Below, one piece after another: positions 27,090 to 35,709 of a DNA stretch of 64,000 nt. Position numbers and translations under genes: made by a program. The stretch comes from Lachnospiraceae bacterium (GTDB taxonomy: Bacteria > Bacillota > Clostridia > Lachnospirales > Lachnospiraceae), in NCBI GenBank assembly GCA_011959105.1, contig BLLU01000179.1, positions 1 to 64,000 on the forward strand, given 5' to 3'. The notes below the pieces were generated by a model that saw only the letters and a list, made by a program, of their open reading frames with translations, made no database searches and was not told where the DNA came from. Within the stretch, counting starts at the first letter, position 1, and each line of letters begins with the position of its first letter.

Positions 27090-28811
27090 ATGGGGAGAAC
27101 ATCAAAGCGTGTCCATGCCCCAGACAGCGCAGCAGCTGCAGTCCAGAGAGCAGGCCGACAAAAACAGCAGGGAACCAAGCTGTATAAGGCGGGTGTCTAT
27201 GCCAGACTGTCCTCAGATCGGGACATGAAAAAGAACGAATCCGCGGAAATGCAGATCGAGATCGCGGAGAAATATGCGGAGGACTGGAATCGGAACCACA
27301 GAGATAAGATAGAAATCGTTGGTCGTTATACCGATCTGGGAAAAACAGGGACGAACTTCGACCGTGTCGCTTTTAAGCAACTGATGCAGGATGTGCGGCT
27401 GGGTGAGATTAACTGTGTGATCGTAAAGGATCTGTCCAGATTTGGCAGGAACTATCTGGAGGCCGGAAACTACATAGAAAAAATATTCCCGTTTTTGGGC
27501 GTCCGATTCATTGCGGTCGCGGACGGGTACGACACAGGCACAAACGGCGGCAACGCAGGGCAGATGGCATCCGAGATAAAAAATCTGGTAAATGACATGT
27601 ACGCCAAAGACTTTTCCGCCAGGGCAAAGCTGTCTCTGAGACAGCGCAGGGAGGAGGGGGCCTATGTGGGAGGCCCGCCGCCCTACGGCTACGAGGCCTA
27701 TCAGGAGGGGCGGGTCAGGAAACTCTGTCCTGACGGGAACACGGCAGAGATTGTCCGTTTAATATATGAGCTGTTTGTGGAGACGGAAAATTGTCAAGCC
27801 GTGGCGGACTGGCTGAAAAAAAGAAGGATCAATCCACCGTCCGCATATAGGAAAAGCGGAGAGGTATACTGCCCGCCAGGGGCAGAGTACAGAGGCTGGA
27901 ACAGGGGAGCCGTGGAACGAATCATAAAAAGCGAGACCTATATCGGCGCCTTGGTGCAGGGCAAAACTTCCCTTACGGCCAGAAAGGAAGAAAACCGTAT
28001 CCGCAAACCGAAAGAAGAATGGGTAAAAAGAGAGAACGCCCATGAGCCATTGATTGACCTGAAATTATTCGAACAAGCCCTGAATATCTGTCGCAGAATA
28101 CAGGAACGCACAAACAGCCACGGGCATCCCACAAAAGGCTGTCCGATCGAAGAAAATATATTTGACAAGGTGCTTTATTGCGGCGTATGCGGCAGGAAGA
28201 TGACCAGAAACAGCCACGTTAAAGAATATGTGGACGGCAGGAGGGAACGCAGAGAGGGGTATTTTTGTCTGAATAGTATCGGCACAAAAAGAGAGCAAGG
28301 TACGCTTACGAACAGAATTTCCAAGACAGAACTGACGGATATTCTGTCTGTCCTGTTTCAGACGGAGTTTACCACTTGGTTAAAACAGCAAAAAGAATAT
28401 GTGGAGCAGGGGCAGGCTCTGGTGCGGCAGAAGCAACAGGAACTGGAGCAGAAACTGCGGCAGACGGACAGGCAGCTTTTGGCGCTTTCAGAGGAAGAGG
28501 GTGAGAAGTATATGGCATACCGCATGGGAAAACTGCTCCAGGAAGAATATGGCCGCTGCCGGCTCTGGAAAGACCAGCGCCTTATGGAATTAGAAAAGCA
28601 GAAAGAACAGTATCAGGAAAGGGCAAAGAATCTAAAACAGAGGGGGGAAGCATACTTAAAGGCAGTGCGTATCTTTTTCAAGCCGAACCCCCAAAAACGA
28701 TTGACGAAAGATCTGATGGAGATATTGATCAAGAAGATATATGTCTATCCGGGAAAGCGGATGGAAGTCGTACTGCCTTACGGTGATGTCTGGACTAAGG
28801 AGGTGAAGTGA
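27090..28811 (+). CDS. large serine recombinase 2 of 3
   Basis: About 573 residues from the ATG at 27090, which follows GGAAAGGAGGG; the track start at 26901 overlaps the first recombinase and is rejected. KAGVYARLSSDRD supplies the catalytic serine (about 41), and VIVKDLSRFGRNYLEAGNYIE the second motif. The recombinase domain contains GGPPPYGYEAYQEGRV. The zinc ribbon reads YCGVCGRKM, and the coiled coil is long and Gln/Glu-rich. Unlike its neighbours it lacks the ESNSIxSQ segment after the catalytic strand, so it is a distinct lineage and not a recent duplicate. Confidence 0.93.
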   Translation: MGRTSKRVHAPDSAAAAVQRAGRQKQQGTKLYKAGVYARLSSDRDMKKNESAEMQIEIAEKYAEDWNRNHRDKIEIVGRYTDLGKTGTNFDRVAFKQLMQDVRLGEINCVIVKDLSRFGRNYLEAGNYIEKIFPFLGVRFIAVADGYDTGTNGGNAGQMASEIKNLVNDMYAKDFSARAKLSLRQRREEGAYVGGPPPYGYEAYQEGRVRKLCPDGNTAEIVRLIYELFVETENCQAVADWLKKRRINPPSAYRKSGEVYCPPGAEYRGWNRGAVERIIKSETYIGALVQGKTSLTARKEENRIRKPKEEWVKRENAHEPLIDLKLFEQALNICRRIQERTNSHGHPTKGCPIEENIFDKVLYCGVCGRKMTRNSHVKEYVDGRRERREGYFCLNSIGTKREQGTLTNRISKTELTDILSVLFQTEFTTWLKQQKEYVEQGQALVRQKQQELEQKLRQTDRQLLALSEEEGEKYMAYRMGKLLQEEYGRCRLWKDQRLMELEKQKEQYQERAKNLKQRGEAYLKAVRIFFKPNPQKRLTKDLMEILIKKIYVYPGKRMEVVLPYGDVWTKEVK

Positions 28812-28812
28812 C

Positions 28813-30375
28813 ATGAGGGAAAAGCACAGAACAGCCATTTACCTGCGGATCTCTCAGGAGGATGTCCAGACGGAAATGAGGCAAAGGGGACGGGAGGAGA
28901 GCAACAGCATCAGCAGCCAGAGAAAATATCTGCTGGAATACATAGGCCGCGACACCAGGCTGGCGGACAGTGAAGTGATTGAATTTTGCGACGATGGTTT
29001 TACCGGAACCAACATGGAGCGGCCTGGGATGCAGGAAATGCTGAAACAGGTCAGGCAGAATCGGATCGGCTGCATTCTGGTGAAAGATATGTCCCGTTTT
29101 TCCAGAGATTATATAGAGATGGGAACATATTTGAATCAAATATTTCCCTTTATGGGAGTGGACTTCATAGCGATCAACGACGGATATGACAGCAGGGAGC
29201 ATGGCGGCGCGGCAATTACTCTGGATCTGGCATTCAAGACACTGCTCTATGACCTGTACAGCAAGGACGTGTCCGTCAAAGTAAAAGCATCCTTTGACAG
29301 CAAATGCGCCGGCGGGGAATATGTATTTGGGCAGGTTCCCCTGGGATACGAAAAAAGCAGAGAAGTGAAAAATATGGTGGTCGTCAATAAAAGAGAGGCA
29401 GAGATCGTCCGCTATATCTTTTCTCTGGCGGCGGAAGGCATGAGTACTGCACAGATCGTAAAGAAACTTTACGCAGAGCAGATTCCCACGGCGCGCCAAC
29501 TGCGTTCCCCCGATAAAAAGCCCCCAAAGGGAAAACACATCTGGAGCATGAATGCTGTCCGCAGAATTTTGGACAATCGTTTCTACATTGGGGAAATGGC
29601 CTACGGAAAGACCATCCGCAAGTCCGTTGGCAGTAAGGACAGGATCGCGGTTCCCAAAAGTGAATGGAAAGTGATTGAAAACCACCATGAACCGTTGGTG
29701 ACATCGGAGATGTTTGCCCGTGCGGCAAAGAAGGCTCTGGGCTGCTCCGCAAAAAGAAAGCGGGAAAAGCATCCGCTGACAGGGAAAATATATTGTGGCG
29801 GGTGCGGATACGCTTTGAGGTATAAACCAAGACAGAGAAAACATCCACAACATTTTTGGTGTGATCAACATGCGTTTTTGCAGATACCTGAGTGCTGCAC
29901 CTATATGAATGCGTCCATATTGGAGGAAATGGTTCTTACACTGTTAACGAAAGAGCTGATGCATAGGGGAGACCTGCTGAGGCAGCGGGGGGATCTGGAG
30001 CAGTTTCAGAAACGGATACTGGAGGAATTGGCCGGAAAAGCCAGGGAGTACAGGAAACAGTACCATGGTATGCAGAAAGAAAAGGATTCTCTGTACGAAA
30101 ACTATGCGGATGGACAGATGGATGCCCGGGAATACCGCTGCAGGGCCGATCAGTTGGACGGGCAGATGGAGGAATTGGCGGGTAAGATAAAAGCAGTGGA
30201 GACGGAACAGGACAGGGGGGAAGAAGAGGCGGGGAAAGTGATTCAGGATATGAAACAGATCATCCACTATTTACATTTGGAGGAATTGACGCAGGAGGTG
30301 GTGGATGCATTCATAAAAAAGGTGACGGTATATAAGGGAAAGCGAATGGAGATTGAGTGGGATTATTCAGAGTGA
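28813..30375 (+). CDS. large serine recombinase 3 of 3
   Basis: 520 residues. TAIYLRISQED (Ser14), EESNSISSQRKYLLEYI and ILVKDMSRFSRDYIEMGTYL mark the catalytic domain. A recombinase domain with QVPLGYEKSREV, a zinc ribbon YCGGCGYAL ... CTYM, and a coiled coil follow. It begins 1 base after the stop of recombinase 2. Triplets of large serine recombinases are known from some Firmicute integrative elements. The cargo and att sites of this one are not evident. Confidence 0.93.
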   Translation: MREKHRTAIYLRISQEDVQTEMRQRGREESNSISSQRKYLLEYIGRDTRLADSEVIEFCDDGFTGTNMERPGMQEMLKQVRQNRIGCILVKDMSRFSRDYIEMGTYLNQIFPFMGVDFIAINDGYDSREHGGAAITLDLAFKTLLYDLYSKDVSVKVKASFDSKCAGGEYVFGQVPLGYEKSREVKNMVVVNKREAEIVRYIFSLAAEGMSTAQIVKKLYAEQIPTARQLRSPDKKPPKGKHIWSMNAVRRILDNRFYIGEMAYGKTIRKSVGSKDRIAVPKSEWKVIENHHEPLVTSEMFARAAKKALGCSAKRKREKHPLTGKIYCGGCGYALRYKPRQRKHPQHFWCDQHAFLQIPECCTYMNASILEEMVLTLLTKELMHRGDLLRQRGDLEQFQKRILEELAGKAREYRKQYHGMQKEKDSLYENYADGQMDAREYRCRADQLDGQMEELAGKIKAVETEQDRGEEEAGKVIQDMKQIIHYLHLEELTQEVVDAFIKKVTVYKGKRMEIEWDYSE

Positions 30376-30499
30376 AAGGGAGGTAGTTACTTAAGTTCAT
30401 AACACTAATTTGACATCAGCGGGGTGGGGCATGGTGAATCTGAGCGGTCTGCTGGATGGCCCCGGGGAAAGCAGATAGGGAGCAAAAGCAAAAAAAGCA

Positions 30500-30535
30500 T
30501 TGACATTCACGGTATAATTGTATACTCTTATACAA
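30500..30535 (+). promoter_or_regulatory. promoter with palindromic operator before Re-citrate synthase operon
   Basis: A consensus TTGACA at 30500 is followed after 15 bases by TATACT. Over the -10 lies a perfect inverted repeat, TTGTATA-CTCT-TATACAA (30518-30535). Its half-sites resemble the TTGTATACAAG operator of Bacillus GntR, and a GntR-family regulator is encoded 1.7 kb downstream in the same cluster. Autoregulation is an inference. Confidence 0.5.
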
Positions 30536-30544
30536 GAGGTGTAT

Positions 30545-30736
30545 ATGAAAGTCCCGGCCAGAATCATCTGCGGAGGTATGTCTGAATCGCATGAGACAGT
30601 GGGCCGGGAGGACGAATCCCATGTGCCGGAGGGCAAATGTACACATAGGAACGGGCAAACTGCCGAACTGAGCCGCGTTCTGAAAGTTTTGCGCCCAGGC
30701 ACATGTACATATGCGCACGGAAAAACTGCGGAGTAG
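30545..30736 (+). CDS. small ORF with two internal peptide repeats in operon leader
   Basis: A 63-codon ORF starts at an ATG preceded by AAGAGG, right after the operator-bearing promoter. It contains the unit GKCTHRNGQTAE and, 22 residues later at its C-terminus, GTCTYAHGKTAE. The DNA repeats behind them lie at 30632-30667 and 30698-30733. It could be a real small protein, a leader peptide or a translated dispersed repeat. The opposite strand is also open (track 30564-30773), which weakens the coding case. No family is recognised. The 418-base gap between recombinase 3 and the synthase holds only this ORF and the promoter. Confidence 0.35.
   Translation: MKVPARIICGGMSESHETVGREDESHVPEGKCTHRNGQTAELSRVLKVLRPGTCTYAHGKTAE
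30632..30735 (+). repeat. imperfect direct repeat pair in leader
   Basis: Two copies of about 38 bases begin at 30632 and 30698. Both contain ATGTACAYAT and ACGG followed by AAACTGCSGA. Roughly three quarters of positions match. The 66-base spacing keeps both in one reading frame. Confidence 0.55.
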
Positions 30737-30793
30737 ACAGCCTCCCCGCGCCCGGGGAGAGACTTCGCGGCATTTGTAGCAGGAGGAGAGATC

Positions 30794-32224
30794 ATGAGAG
30801 ACAACGAAGCCTTCCAGAGTCGGCCGGTGACCATGAACCAGCACAATAATCTGCTGGAAATTGAAGAGCATATGTATATATTGGACGATGTGGAGAAGCC
30901 CAATGTATTCCGTAATATGTTCCCCTATTCGGAGATTCCCAAGATACCGTTTAATGACAGAATCGTGCCCCATAATATGCCCAGGGAAATCTGGATCACA
31001 GACACCACTTTCCGGGATGGCCAGCAGTCCAGGGCTCCCTACACCACGGAGCAGATTGTGACCATCTATGACTATCTGCATCAATTGGGCGGTCCAAACG
31101 GCATGGTGCGTGCCAGTGAGTTCTTTCTGTACAGCAAGAAGGACAGGGATGCGGTCTATAAATGTATGGAGAGAGGGTATCGGTTTCCGGAGGTCACAAG
31201 CTGGATCCGGGCCAGCAAGGAGGATTTTAAGCTGGTAAAGGAGATCGGCATGAAGGAGACCGGGATTCTGGTGTCCTGCTCGGACTACCATATCTTCCTG
31301 AAGCTGAAGATGACCAGAAGACAGGCCATGGATCATTATCTCAGCGTGATCCGGGACTGCCTGGAGGAGGGGATCAGCCCCAGATGTCATCTGGAAGATA
31401 TCACCAGGGCGGATATCTACGGCTATGTGGTGCCTTTCTGCCTGGAACTGATGAAACTGATGAAGGAATATCAGATTCCCGTCAAGGTCAGGGCCTGCGA
31501 TACCATGGGATATGGCGTCAACTATCCCGGCGCCGTGATACCCAGGAGCGTGCAGGGCATCATCTATGCCATACATACCCATGCAGGAGTGCCTCATGAA
31601 CTGATTGAGTGGCATGGACACAATGATTTTTACAAGGCGGTGGCCAATTCTACCACGGCCTGGCTTTACGGCTGCTCCGGCATCAACACTTCCCTGTTCG
31701 GCATCGGAGAGAGGACAGGCAATACACCGCTGGAGGCCATGGTGTTTGAGTATGCACAGCTGAAGGGCGATTTGAACGGCATGGACACTACGGTGATTAC
31801 GGAACTGGCAGAATATTATGAGAAGGAAATTGGCTATCAGATTCCTCCCAGAACTCCTTTTGTAGGCAAGAATTTCAATGTGACCAGGGCTGGCATCCAT
31901 GCGGACGGGCTGCTGAAAAATGAGGAGATATACAATATCTTTGACACGGAAAAATTCCTGAACAGGCCCGTGCTGTGCGCAATCTCCAACACATCCGGTC
32001 TGGCGGGCATTGCCCATTGGATCAATACCTATTATAAACTCAGGGAGGACCGGCAGGTGGAGAAGAATTCCCCTTTGGTCAGAGAGATCAAGGTCTGGGT
32101 GGATCAGGAATACGCAGGGGGCCGGGTGACGGTGCTGACGGACGAAGAGATCGTGGCTTGCCTGGAGCGGATCTGCGGGGAAAAAGGTTATACCATTGGA
32201 GGCGGAGATGAGCAGTCATTATGA
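30794..32224 (+). CDS. Re-type citrate synthase (isopropylmalate/homocitrate synthase family)
   Basis: 476 residues of the DRE-TIM metallolyase family. ITDTTFRDGQQSRAPYT carries the metal and catalytic start motif, and WHGHNDFYKAVAN holds the HxH metal ligands. Clostridia lacking ordinary citrate synthase use such a protein as Re-citrate synthase (acetyl-CoA + oxaloacetate). The isocitrate dehydrogenase gene in the same cluster supports this over isopropylmalate synthase, and the C-terminal LeuA regulatory domain is absent. AGGAGGAG precedes the ATG. It overlaps the GntR gene by 17 bases. No aconitase gene is visible nearby. Confidence 0.8.
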   Translation: MRDNEAFQSRPVTMNQHNNLLEIEEHMYILDDVEKPNVFRNMFPYSEIPKIPFNDRIVPHNMPREIWITDTTFRDGQQSRAPYTTEQIVTIYDYLHQLGGPNGMVRASEFFLYSKKDRDAVYKCMERGYRFPEVTSWIRASKEDFKLVKEIGMKETGILVSCSDYHIFLKLKMTRRQAMDHYLSVIRDCLEEGISPRCHLEDITRADIYGYVVPFCLELMKLMKEYQIPVKVRACDTMGYGVNYPGAVIPRSVQGIIYAIHTHAGVPHELIEWHGHNDFYKAVANSTTAWLYGCSGINTSLFGIGERTGNTPLEAMVFEYAQLKGDLNGMDTTVITELAEYYEKEIGYQIPPRTPFVGKNFNVTRAGIHADGLLKNEEIYNIFDTEKFLNRPVLCAISNTSGLAGIAHWINTYYKLREDRQVEKNSPLVREIKVWVDQEYAGGRVTVLTDEEIVACLERICGEKGYTIGGGDEQSL

Positions 32225-32909
32225 TGTGAAGCAGGAAGTTACGGACAAGTACTCCCTGCGGGGCAGAGTATTCCACAAACTCAGGGAAGATATTCTGAGC
32301 GGTAAATACGAGGAGAATGAGGAACTGAAGGAAGTGGCCATCGGTGAGGAACTGGGCGTCAGCCGCACTCCGGTCCGGGAGGCTTTCCGGCAGTTGGAAC
32401 TGGAGGGGCTGATCCAGATTATTCCCAATAAGGGGGCTTATGTGACCGGCATTACGGAAAAGGATGTAAAGGATATTTATATGATCCGTTCTCTGCTGGA
32501 AGGGCTCTGCGCCCGGTGGGCCACGGAACATATTACCCGGGAACAAATGGAGGAGATGGAGGAGAATATCTACCTGTCCAAGTTCCATGCCCAGAAGGGC
32601 CATCTGGATCAACTGGCGGAACTGGACAACCGGTTCCATGATATCATGTATGAGGCCTGCAACAGCAAGATCCTGGAGCATCAGCTGAAGGATTTCCATC
32701 AGTATGTGCTGCGGGTGCGGAGAAAGACCCTGGCCAGCAAGAACCGAGGCCCCAAGTCCAACGAAGAGCACGAGGAGATTCTGCAGGCCATCAAGGCGGG
32801 AGACGGGGAGAGGGCCGAGCAGTTGGCCAACCGTCATATGATCAACGCCTATGACAATATGGTGAAGAACGGCCTGCACGAAGCGTACCACGACAGAAAA
32901 CCAGGGTGA
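32208..32909 (+). CDS. GntR family transcriptional regulator (FCD subfamily)
   Basis: About 233 residues. The N-terminal winged helix has RVFHKLREDILSGKYEENEEL and LGVSRTPVREAFRQLELEGLI, followed by a C-terminal FCD-type helical ligand domain with a DNRFHDIMYEAC motif and metal-binding histidines. FCD regulators usually respond to organic acids. It overlaps the Re-citrate synthase gene and precedes icd, so it probably controls the citrate-to-2-oxoglutarate genes through the palindrome at 30518. The ATG at 32208 follows GGAGG; the TTG of the track is less likely. Confidence 0.9.
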   Translation: MSSHYDVKQEVTDKYSLRGRVFHKLREDILSGKYEENEELKEVAIGEELGVSRTPVREAFRQLELEGLIQIIPNKGAYVTGITEKDVKDIYMIRSLLEGLCARWATEHITREQMEEMEENIYLSKFHAQKGHLDQLAELDNRFHDIMYEACNSKILEHQLKDFHQYVLRVRRKTLASKNRGPKSNEEHEEILQAIKAGDGERAEQLANRHMINAYDNMVKNGLHEAYHDRKPG

Positions 32910-32946
32910 AAAAGCATACATTATATAAAGAAAGAGAGGCTGCAAA

Positions 32947-34155
32947 ATGGAAAGAATCAAAATGACTACCCCGCTGGTAGAGATGGACGGGGACGAGATG
33001 ACCCGTGTTATGTGGCAGATGATCAAGGACGAACTGATCCTGCCCTATGTGGATCTGAAGACGGAATACTATGACCTGGGGCTGGAACACCGGAATGAAA
33101 CGGACGACCAGGTGACGGTGGACTCCGCCAATGCCACGCTGAAATACGGCGTTGCGGTGAAATGCGCCACCATTACGCCAAACGCGGCCAGAATGACGGA
33201 GTACAATCTGAAAGAGATGTGGAAAAGCCCCAACGGCACCATCCGTGCCATATTGGACGGTACCGTGTTCCGCGCCCCCATCCTGATCAATAATATTGTC
33301 CCTTACGTGAATAAGTGGAATAAGCCCATTACCATTGCCAGACATGCCTACGGGGACGTGTATAAGAATACCGAGATTAAAGTGCCCGGTCCCGGCAGGG
33401 CGGAACTGGTGTTTACCGGGGAGGACGGAAGGGAGATCCGGGAGACCATTCATGAATTCACGGGCCCTGGCATCCTGCAGGGCATTCACAACACGGAAAA
33501 GTCCATATCCAGTTTTGCCAGGGCATGTTTTAACTATGCCCTGGACAGCAGGCAGGATTTGTGGTTTGCCACCAAGGATACCATCTCCAAGAAGTACGAC
33601 CATACTTTCAAGGATATTTTTCAGGAAATCTATGACCAGGAGTATGCGGCGAAATTCAAGGAATTGGGAATCCAGTATTTTTACACCCTGATCGACGATG
33701 CGGTGGCAAGGGTGATCCGTTCCGAGGGCGGCTTTATCTGGGCCTGCAAGAACTATGACGGAGATGTGATGTCGGATATGGTGGCCACGGCCTACGGCGA
33801 TTTGTCCATGATGACCTCGGTGCTGGTATCTCCCAGCGGTGTCTATGAGTACGAGGCGGCCCACGGCACGGTGCAGCAGCATTATTACAAGCATTTGAAA
33901 GGGGAGGAGACATCCACCAACGGTATCGCCACCATCTTTGCCTGGACCGGCGCTTTGAGAAAGAGAGGCGAACTGGACCATATTCCCCAGCTTGTAGCTT
34001 TCAGCGAAAAGCTGGAGAAAGCCTGTGTCAAGACTGTGGAGGACGGCAAGATGACCCGGTCTCTGGCTTCCATCTCCACCTGTGAGAACCCTGTGGTGCT
34101 GAACTGCCTGGACTTTATCAAAGCCATCCGGGAGACCCTGGACGGTCTGCTGTAA
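32947..34155 (+). CDS. icd: NADP-dependent isocitrate dehydrogenase
   Basis: 402 residues of the eukaryote-like homodimeric NADP-IDH type. Visible are [48 protein letters not shown] (substrate loop) and [11 protein letters not shown] near the nucleotide site. It makes 2-oxoglutarate and NADPH, mainly for glutamate synthesis in an anaerobe with an incomplete TCA cycle. It lies 37 bases after the GntR gene, with AAAGAGAGG as ribosome site, and is closed by a terminator. Confidence 0.95.
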   Translation: MERIKMTTPLVEMDGDEMTRVMWQMIKDELILPYVDLKTEYYDLGLEHRNETDDQVTVDSANATLKYGVAVKCATITPNAARMTEYNLKEMWKSPNGTIRAILDGTVFRAPILINNIVPYVNKWNKPITIARHAYGDVYKNTEIKVPGPGRAELVFTGEDGREIRETIHEFTGPGILQGIHNTEKSISSFARACFNYALDSRQDLWFATKDTISKKYDHTFKDIFQEIYDQEYAAKFKELGIQYFYTLIDDAVARVIRSEGGFIWACKNYDGDVMSDMVATAYGDLSMMTSVLVSPSGVYEYEAAHGTVQQHYYKHLKGEETSTNGIATIFAWTGALRKRGELDHIPQLVAFSEKLEKACVKTVEDGKMTRSLASISTCENPVVLNCLDFIKAIRETLDGLL

Positions 34156-34172
34156 ATATTGTCCCGATACCC

Positions 34173-34213
34173 GCTCCGGATGGGAGAATTGCCCGTCTGG
34201 AGCATTGTTTTTG
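34173..34213 (+). terminator. rho-independent terminator after icd
   Basis: GCTCCGGATGGG and CCCGTCTGGAGC pair (two G-U pairs) over AGAATTG, followed by ATTGTTTTTG. Confidence 0.75.
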
Positions 34214-34231
34214 GGATTTCCCCCCAATTCA

Positions 34232-34260
34232 TTGACATATATTTAACAGTCAGATATAAT
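34232..34260 (+). promoter_or_regulatory. consensus sigma-A promoter of rex
   Basis: A perfect TTGACA and a perfect TATAAT are 17 bases apart. The spacer contains TTTAACA, which resembles one half of the clostridial Rex operator (TTGTTAANNNNTTAACAA), but no full palindrome is visible, so autoregulation is uncertain. Confidence 0.8.
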
Positions 34261-34293
34261 AAATACAGTTAGATTTGCACTTTGGAGGATATG

Positions 34294-34938
34294 ATGGAAG
34301 AGAAGGAAATATCCCAGGCGGTCATCGGGCGTCTGCCCAGGTATCTGCGGTACCTTGGAGATCTGAAGGATGAGGGCCTGGAAAGGGTTTCCTCCCAGGA
34401 ACTCAGCGAACGGATGAAGGTGACGGCCTCGCAGATCCGTCAGGATCTGAACAATTTCGGCGGTTTCGGGCAGCAGGGCTATGGGTACAATGTGGAATAC
34501 CTGTATCAGGAGATCAGCAGGATACTGGGGCTGGATCGGACGCATCGCTTTATCATTATAGGAGCGGGAAATTTGGGGCAGGCGCTGGGCGGTTATCTGA
34601 ATTTTGAGCGGAGAGGTTTCATTTTCTGCGGAATTTTTGACCAAAACCCTTCTTTGGCGGGCAGGGAGGTCCGGGGAATCCGGGTGCAGCCAATGGAGGA
34701 GATGGAACAGTTTATCCGCGACAACGACGTGGACATAGCAGTGCTGGCGATCCCCAAGACCAGCGCGGTGGAGGTGGCCGAACGCCTGGTACAGAACGGT
34801 ATCAAAGCCATTTGGAATTTTGCCCATGTGGATCTGAATGTTCCGGAAGGGATACAGGTGGAGAGTGTACACCTGTCCGACAGCCTGATGAAACTGTCCT
34901 ACAATATCAACAGATATCTTCAGGAAAACGGGCATTAG
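34294..34938 (+). CDS. rex: redox-sensing transcriptional repressor Rex
   Basis: About 214 residues. The N-terminal winged helix contains LPRYLRYLGDL and VTASQIRQDLNNFGGFGQQGYGYNV. A Rossmann domain follows with IIIGAGNLGQAL for NAD(H), and then NFAHVDLNVP. Rex senses the NADH/NAD ratio and represses fermentation and redox genes. GGAGG precedes two consecutive ATGs; the second gives the best spacing. Its placement after icd separates it by a terminator and its own promoter. Confidence 0.96.
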   Translation: MEEKEISQAVIGRLPRYLRYLGDLKDEGLERVSSQELSERMKVTASQIRQDLNNFGGFGQQGYGYNVEYLYQEISRILGLDRTHRFIIIGAGNLGQALGGYLNFERRGFIFCGIFDQNPSLAGREVRGIRVQPMEEMEQFIRDNDVDIAVLAIPKTSAVEVAERLVQNGIKAIWNFAHVDLNVPEGIQVESVHLSDSLMKLSYNINRYLQENGH

Positions 34939-34960
34939 GGACTAGCGAAAGGACGGATGT

Positions 34961-35614
34961 GTGGTGGGAGACAAGTCAGATATATACGAGCAGGCACTGG
35001 CGGGGAAAAGAGTGCCGGTACTGACGCTGGATAACAACTGGTACAAGTTGTTCACGGACCTGGCTGAATTGCCCAGGATACAGGAGAAGGAAAAGCAGCT
35101 CAACGAACTGGTGCAGCGTCAGGGCCAGTTGAACGTGGACTCAAAAAACATTAAGAAGCTGAAAAAGAAATTGATGGATGAGATCGTGCCCATGGCCAAC
35201 GAACTGGGGCAGAAGTACAGTAAATCCCTGGAGAAAAAGCTGGATGACCATAAACGGCTGATTGAGGAGTGCAACGAGAAGCTGGAGGAATATCAGGACG
35301 AACTGATGGATCTGCCCCGGCAGATCGAGCAGGTGAATCATGCCCTTATGCTGCTGACCATGAGTTATTGCTATGAGAGCATGCAGGAGAACACCCGGCA
35401 GATCGTGGAGATCGCTCAGTGGGTAAAAAACATTCGGATTGAGCTCAAGAAAAATCTGGTCCGCAAACAGGAGATGGAATATCAGAATCGGCAGATTTAT
35501 TCCTACATGCATGATTTGTTCGGCGCGGAGGTAATTGATCTGTTTGACATGCAGTATGATCCCATGGCCGTCGGACAGAAGAAAGAGGACGGGAGCGGCA
35601 ACGAGAAAAAATAG
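34961..35614 (+). CDS. conserved coiled-coil protein of unknown function
   Basis: 217 residues from a GTG start, 22 bases after rex. The N-terminus (GKRVPVLTLDNNWYKLF) is followed by long charged helices (QEKEKQLNELVQRQG, KKLMDEIVPMANELGQKYSKSLEKKLDDHKRL), so it is mostly coiled coil. A mid-region YCYESMQENTRQIVEIAQWV resembles nothing I can name. No signal peptide or transmembrane helix. Its place between rex and nnrDE suggests a stable Lachnospiraceae neighbourhood, but gives no function. Confidence 0.7.
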   Translation: MVGDKSDIYEQALAGKRVPVLTLDNNWYKLFTDLAELPRIQEKEKQLNELVQRQGQLNVDSKNIKKLKKKLMDEIVPMANELGQKYSKSLEKKLDDHKRLIEECNEKLEEYQDELMDLPRQIEQVNHALMLLTMSYCYESMQENTRQIVEIAQWVKNIRIELKKNLVRKQEMEYQNRQIYSYMHDLFGAEVIDLFDMQYDPMAVGQKKEDGSGNEKK

Positions 35615-35709
35615 GGGGAGAGGGACTGTTGCGTTGTGACGGCCCTCTCGCTTTTTCGTGGCAACGAAAGTCTGCGGACAAAGGATTTCATCTGAGGAGG
35701 AAAGGCGTT

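Noticed and set aside
30416-32017. 533-aa minus-strand ORF over Re-citrate synthase
   Set aside because: Shadow of the synthase; only the part over the leader (30545-30736) was kept under review, because both strands are open there.
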